Below are positions 59,170 to 64,000 of a stretch of DNA of 64,000 nt, piece after piece. The notes below the pieces were generated by a model. The model was not told the DNA's origin. It searched no databases and saw nothing but the letters and a program-made list of their open reading frames with translations. The first letter of the stretch is position 1. Each line of letters starts with the position of its first letter. The translations under genes and the position numbers were made by a program. The stretch is taken from the NCBI RefSeq assembly GCF_028389875.1, contig NC_084663.1:216590876-216654875 (forward strand), in the 5' to 3' direction. The stretch is from Rhea pennata. Taxonomy: Eukaryota; Chordata; Aves; Rheiformes; Rheidae.

Positions 59170-61610
59170 AGTCTGTCATGACCCTTTACAGCACAGAGCT
59201 GGGCGGATCGGTGCGGAACAGCACGGTGTGTAACGGTACGGCATGGTGCAATATGGCACAGCCTGGCAGAGTACAGCACAGCAGCACGGAGCGGCTCTGA
59301 AGGGTACAGACCATAACAGTGTGTAATGGTAGGGCATGTCACGGTGATGTACAGCACAGCATGGAACAGCAAAAAACTGGCTAGTACGGAACAGCGCAGC
59401 ACAGTACGTATGGCACTGCACAGTGCGGAGCGTCACCAAACGGTGTAGTACATAACAGTACAGCATGGCACAGTGCAGAACAGCACCAAATGGTACAGTG
59501 TGTAGCAGCACAGTACGTAACAGTACAGCGCGGCACAGTGCGGAGCAGCACCAAATGGTACAGTGCATAACAGTACGGCACAGCACGGTGCAATACAGCA
59601 CTGGACGGTATAGTACCTGACAGTACGGTACAGCACGGTGCAGAACAGAACCAAATGGTATGGTAAATAACAGTACAGCATAGCACGATACGAAGCAGCA
59701 CTGAACAGTACAGGACATAACGGTACAGTACAGCACGGTGCAGAACAGCACCAAACAGTATGGTGTGTAACAGTACGGCACAGCACAGTATGGAGCAGCA
59801 CCAAACACTACAAGACATAACAGTATGGCACAGCACAGTGCAGAGTAGCACCAAACGGTACGGTATGTAATGGTATGGCACAGCACGGTGCAGAACAGTA
59901 CGGTGCAGAATGGCATGGAACGGTACAGTATGTAACAGTACAATACAAGTAGTAGTACAGTACAAGTAGCACCAAATAGTACAGTAAGTAGCAGAATGGC
60001 ACGATACAGTACTGCACAGCACGATACAGAACAGCACCAGATGGTACCATATGTAACGGGATGGCACAGTACAGTATGATACAGCACAGAACAGCACCAA
60101 ACAGTACAGTAAGTAACAACGTGGTTCAGCATGGTACAGAACAGCACTGAAGGGTATAATATGTAACTACAGTATGGTACAGTACAACACAGAACAGAAC
60201 AACATGGCACCAAATGGCACAGTACAGCACGATACAGTACAGCACAGCACGACATGGCATGACGCTGAAAGTACAGTATGTAATGGTGTGGCACAGTACA
60301 GTATGGCACAGAACAGCATGGTGTAGCACACGATGGTACAGACCAACACAGCCTTGTAGAGTGTAGCATAGTACAAGGCAGGATGGCATGGTACAGTGCC
60401 AAATGGTGCATAGCAGCACAGCATCATATGGCATAGTATGGCGCAGCATGGCACTGAACGGCACAGTATGTCCAGAAGAACGCAGTATGGCACAGCACAG
60501 GCCAGAGTGGAAAGGCGCAGAGCAGGAAGGGGGTGGTGCAGTGACGCATGGCACAGCACGGTACAGTAACATACAATATAGCAACATATGGTAGAGTGGG
60601 ACAGACCTGCACAGTGCGGCACAGAATGACATGGCACAGTGCAGCAAGGGCAGACAGGGCACAGTATGGCACAGCACTGTGCAGCAGCACATCACGGTAT
60701 GGCACAGCACGGAAGAGCACAGTGCAGCAAGGGCAGACAGGGCACTGAGCAGCACAACACCGAACAGCACAGAATGGCACAGAATGGGTTGGTACAGCAT
60801 AGAACACCACAGTGCTATATGGAGTGGCACAGCATGGTACAGGACAGAGAGGTACAGCATGGCATGGAAAGGCATGGCAGAGAACAGCTTGGAATAGTAC
60901 AGCACAGGATGCAATGATACGGCATGGAATGAGACGGCATGGCACAGGAGAGCACAACAGATTGACATGGAATAGCACAGTGCAGCACAGGTTTGTGTAG
61001 TACAGCATGGATTGGAACATCATGTCACAGAGCAGCACAGAACGGTACATGCTGTGATATGGTATGGCACGGAATGGCGTGGAACAGCACAGCAAGGAAT
61101 AAGACACTGCGGTACAGAACAGCATGGAATGACACGACACAGGAGAGTGCAGAACAACACATCAGGGAATGGCACAGCACAGAACAGTGCGGTGCAGCGT
61201 GGCATGGAGCAGGATGGCATGGCACAGGACATTGCAGCATGGCACGGTACTGCATGATACAGCACAGAGCAGTATAGCACAGTGTGGAATGGTGGCAAAC
61301 AGTGCAGTGTGGTACGGCATGTTATGGCACAGCGCAATACAGCAGGGCACGGTGCAGCTCGGCACATTACAGCCTGGTACAGTATGACAAGGTACAGTAT
61401 GGTATAGCAGAATATGTCATGGCACTGTACAGCAGGGCACAGTGCAGCTCAGCACATTACAGTAGAACATGGTACAGCCCATTGCAGTGTGACACAATGC
61501 AGTAAGGCACAGCATGGGCCTGTGTCTGCAGCATGGCATGGCATAGCGTGGCACAGTACAATGCAGCCCGGTACAGCCCAGTAGAGCCCAGGATGCACCT
61601 GCATCCACTG
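59170..61610. repeat. Degenerate GGCACAGCA satellite with 50-bp subarray
   Basis: About 2.4 kb of words such as GGTACAGCA, GGCACAGCAC and GGCATGGCAC. From about 59,400 to 60,330 a 50-base unit is visible, containing AACAGTACGGCACAGCAC, GGTGCAGAACAGCACC and AAATGGTACAGTRTGT. To the right it dissolves into five- and ten-base words. Both strands are open in places. No gene is supported. Confidence 0.85.
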
Positions 61611-61659
61611 AGGTCCTGCCCCACTGCCCCTGCTGGGTGCTTTCACCCGCTCTGAGTGG

Positions 61660-62090
61660 CAGGGATGGGGGCAGGGCAGGTAGGTGCAGTGTAACTGCAG
61701 TGTAGATGTAGCACAGGGGTCATGCAGTGCACGGCACAGCACATACCATGCAGCACAGACACAGCGTAAGGGCAGTGGAGGCGCAGCACAGGGACCATGC
61801 AGTACGAGACCATGGAGGGCAGATGCAGTGAAGGGCAGTGGAAGTGCAGCCCTGACACCATGTAGTGCAAGGCTGGGCAGGGCAGATGTAGTGGAGTGCA
61901 GGGCAGGCAGAGTTGTAGGGTTGTGCAGTCTAAGGCCATGCAGTGCAGGCAGTGTAAGGGCAGTGGATGTGCAGCCCCATGGCCATGCAGAGTAAGGCCA
62001 GGCACGGCAGATGCAGTGAAAGAGTGGTGAAAGTGCAGCCCCACAGCCGTGCAGCGCAAGGCTGCGCAGTGCAAGCCATAGGCTGCACAC
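61660..62090. repeat. Degenerate minisatellite 3' of HPX
   Basis: Units with CATGCAGTGCAAGGC, AGGGCAGTGGAAGTGCAGC and variants, roughly 50-60 bases, about seven copies, between the large satellite and the HPX 3' end. Confidence 0.7.
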
Positions 62091-62504
62091 AGCCTGGTGG
62101 CCCTGTCCCCCGCAGGGCCAAGCGCAGGCTCCTGGAGCCCAGTGGGGCCCTGCCCTGGGGCAGTGCTGCTGCACTGAGGCCCAGCTGCAGGCACAGCACA
62201 GCGCCAGAAGCTGGGGCAGTGCAGGACAGCCGCTGGTGGGGCCGGCGCTGCTGGATGCAGACACGGCACCATGCAAGGACGCTGCAGTGGCCATGCTGGT
62301 GCTATCCAGCCCTGCACAGGCCAGGTGGCTACAGGAATCCTGAGGAGATTGGGAAAGCTGTGCCGGCTGCCCGGGCCAAGGCCCTGGCACAGGAATGGGA
62401 ACATAGCTGAGGTGGCACAGGGCAGCTGCATCCCAGCTGTACTACCCCCTCTCTCCCGACACCCCCCAGACAGACCACGTTGGGAGCTCTGGGGTGCCTC
62501 TGGC

Positions 62505-62510
62505 TTTATT
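62505..62510 (-). terminator. HPX polyadenylation signal
   Basis: Plus TTTATT (minus AATAAA) about 95 bases past the HPX stop codon, giving a very short 3' UTR, usual for this secreted liver gene. Confidence 0.75.
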
Positions 62511-62601
62511 GGCTGCACAGACACAGGTGGGCAGGGGCCAGATGAGTCTCGGCTTTCTGCAGGCTGCCACAGGGGACCCAGGCTTCCAGGGGCATCCCCC
62601 A

Positions 62602-63141
62602 TTACTGGGGGCACTGGAAGAAGTCGACGCTGATGTTGCGCGGCGGGGCAGGCTGGCTGGCCCCTGTCAGCTCGGCCACACTCTGGTACTGGTGGTAGTT
62701 GGGGCCATGGAAGAGGAAGACGCCATTGGCGGTGCACAGGGCGCCGTCGACATGCGCATGGGGCAGGAGCACTGCCACTTCGGCACGCCGTGGCGTCTCC
62801 TTCAGGTCCACCAGCCGGATGCTGTTCCCTGCCAGCAGAACCGCCTGTCAGCGCTGGTGCCACACCCATCGCCCCCCATGTGGCCCCAGTCCCATGGATA
62901 GGCACTGCCATCCTGAGCCCCCCTGAGTGCATGCCCACAACCTGCTCCCATCCCAGATACAGGAGGGACCCAGGCGTCCGGCCCCCTGCTGCCCACCTGA
63001 GATGACGTAGAGCTTTTCGGAGTCGGGGCAGGTGAAGGCAGCATCTACACTGGTGATGCCCAGCTCGTCGTGAAGGGCCCGCGGGTACCCCTCCACCCGC
63101 TTGTAGCCCTGGTCCGAGAGGTAGATGGAGACCTGAGAGCC
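62602..63141 (-). CDS. HPX: Hemopexin, last two coding exons (partial)
   Basis: Hemopexin is a plasma glycoprotein that binds free haem with very high affinity and delivers it to hepatocytes (family knowledge). Two minus exons are visible: 63141-62997 and 62828-62602, joined in phase (ISG-NSIRLVDL). The first carries GSQVSIYLSDQGYKRVEGYP, then SVDAAFTCPDSEKLYVISG, the repeat pattern of a beta-propeller blade (VDAAF, then the aromatic-rich strand). The second carries HVDGALCTANGVFLFHGPNY and ends SVDFFQCPQ. The human C-terminus has the same VDGALC and LIHGPNLYCY pattern. The remaining N-terminal exons lie beyond 64,000. The paralogous MMP hemopexin domains are less likely because of the VDGALC...GPN layout and the position next to APBB1. 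Confidence 0.9.
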
Positions 63142-63439
63142 CTGCAGAGAGCCGGGGATAGGGGGACTGGGTGAGATGGGCACTGGATGACCCAGTGTGG
63201 GGTAGTCAGGTCTGAGTGTGAGATGGACACAGTATAGCCAGGGACAAGTGTGGAGCTGGCCAGGGCACAGGTGGGCAGGGCTGGTGGAGGATCGGCCTTC
63301 CAGAGCACCTGGCCAGGCCAGGTCAAGCCTGGGGATGATACGGGGTGGGGAAGGGCCCATGGCTGCTTTGCACCATGGGCCGAGGTGGAGAGCAGTACAG
63401 GCTGTGGGACCGGGGCAGGAGGAGGGGTGCTCTGCCATC

Positions 63440-64000
63440 CTGCTGCATCCCAGAGCTGCTCATGTCTCAGGAGAGATGTCTGCAAAATGCCCTGGTCCCC
63501 AAGAATGATGTTCCTGAGCTGCCCTGATCCCTGAACGTGATGTGCCCAAGATGCACCATGTCTTGGAGATGACATCCCTGAGCTGCCTTGCTGGGGGAGG
63601 CTGCATCCCCAAGGTGCCCATGTCTCAAGGGAAAGATCTTCAAGCTGTCCTAGTCCCCAAGCTCAATGTTCCTGAGCTGCCCTGGTCACCAAGGATGATG
63701 CCTTGTTCTGAAGGTGAGGTCCCTCAGCTGCCCCTTGTTTGGGGTTGACACCTTCAAGCTTCCCTGGTGCCCGGGTTTGATGTCCCCAAGCTGCTCCTGT
63801 TCTTAAAGGTGATGTCCTCAAGCTGCCCTGTGTCTCGGGATAATGTGTCCAATTCTTCTGGTGATATCCCCTAGCTGTCCCATGTCTCAGGAGTGATGTC
63901 CCCTAGCTGTCTCCATCCCCAAGGTCAACGTTCCTGAGCTGCCGCATGTCTCAGGGATTATGTCCCCAACTTGCTCTGGTCCTTGAGGGTGACGTTCCTG
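63440..64000. repeat. Repeat-rich HPX intron
   Basis: Degenerate units of about 30-40 bases with GATGTCCCCAAGCTGC, CCTGRTCCCCAAG and CATGTCTCAGG words fill the intron to the window edge. Confidence 0.7.

Noticed and set aside
59176-60411. Minus frame of 411 aa rich in Cys, Tyr, Val and Leu
   Set aside because: It follows the degenerate satellite words and changes with them. No conserved motif.

Overview
This is vertebrate nuclear DNA, most likely from a bird. All coding regions are split by GT-AG introns. Two CR1 LINE fragments (9,661-10,248 and 38,812-38,900) are close to avian CR1. The DNA is very GC-rich, has short introns and is packed with minisatellites, as in avian microchromosomes or subtelomeres. 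A crocodilian or turtle is less likely but not excluded. The species cannot be named from the sequence.

Six protein-coding genes can be read exon by exon. The order is FHIP1B (minus, 11.2-17.6 kb coding, CpG-island promoter near 25.5 kb), CNGA4 (plus, 26.8-30.6 kb), CCKBR (plus, 33.2-37.3 kb), SMPD1 (plus, 43.9-47.8 kb), APBB1/FE65 (minus, 48.9-56.1 kb, promoter near 57.6 kb) and the 3' end of HPX (minus, 62.6-63.1 kb, continuing past the right edge). From memory this is the order and orientation of human 11p15.4, so the block is a conserved syntenic segment, not an operon; the genes have unrelated jobs. Those jobs are a dynein-adaptor subunit on endosomes, an olfactory cyclic-nucleotide-gated channel subunit, the gastrin/CCK-B receptor, lysosomal acid sphingomyelinase, an APP-binding adaptor and haem-scavenging hemopexin. 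For the five complete genes the spliced coding lengths are exact multiples of three (1039, 883, 434, 586 and 661 aa), which supports the exon models.

The left 10 kb has no gene I can recognise. It holds two old antisense reverse-transcriptase relics, a minisatellite field, an orphan CpG island at 8.3-8.9 kb and a 5'-truncated CR1. Every later intergenic gap and many introns carry tandem repeats.

Two repeats stand out because each unit is itself a transcription-factor consensus. One is a ~4.4 kb array of about 160 units upstream of SMPD1 (39,355-43,750) whose unit matches the Staf/ZNF143 site. The other is an exact 23-bp-period array of RFX X-boxes (31,228-31,400) behind CNGA4. Also notable are an 18-bp minisatellite that stays in frame with CNGA4 and would add about 325 residues, a 6-nt APBB1 microexon encoding Arg-Glu, and a candidate alternative first coding exon of APBB1 in the correct phase.
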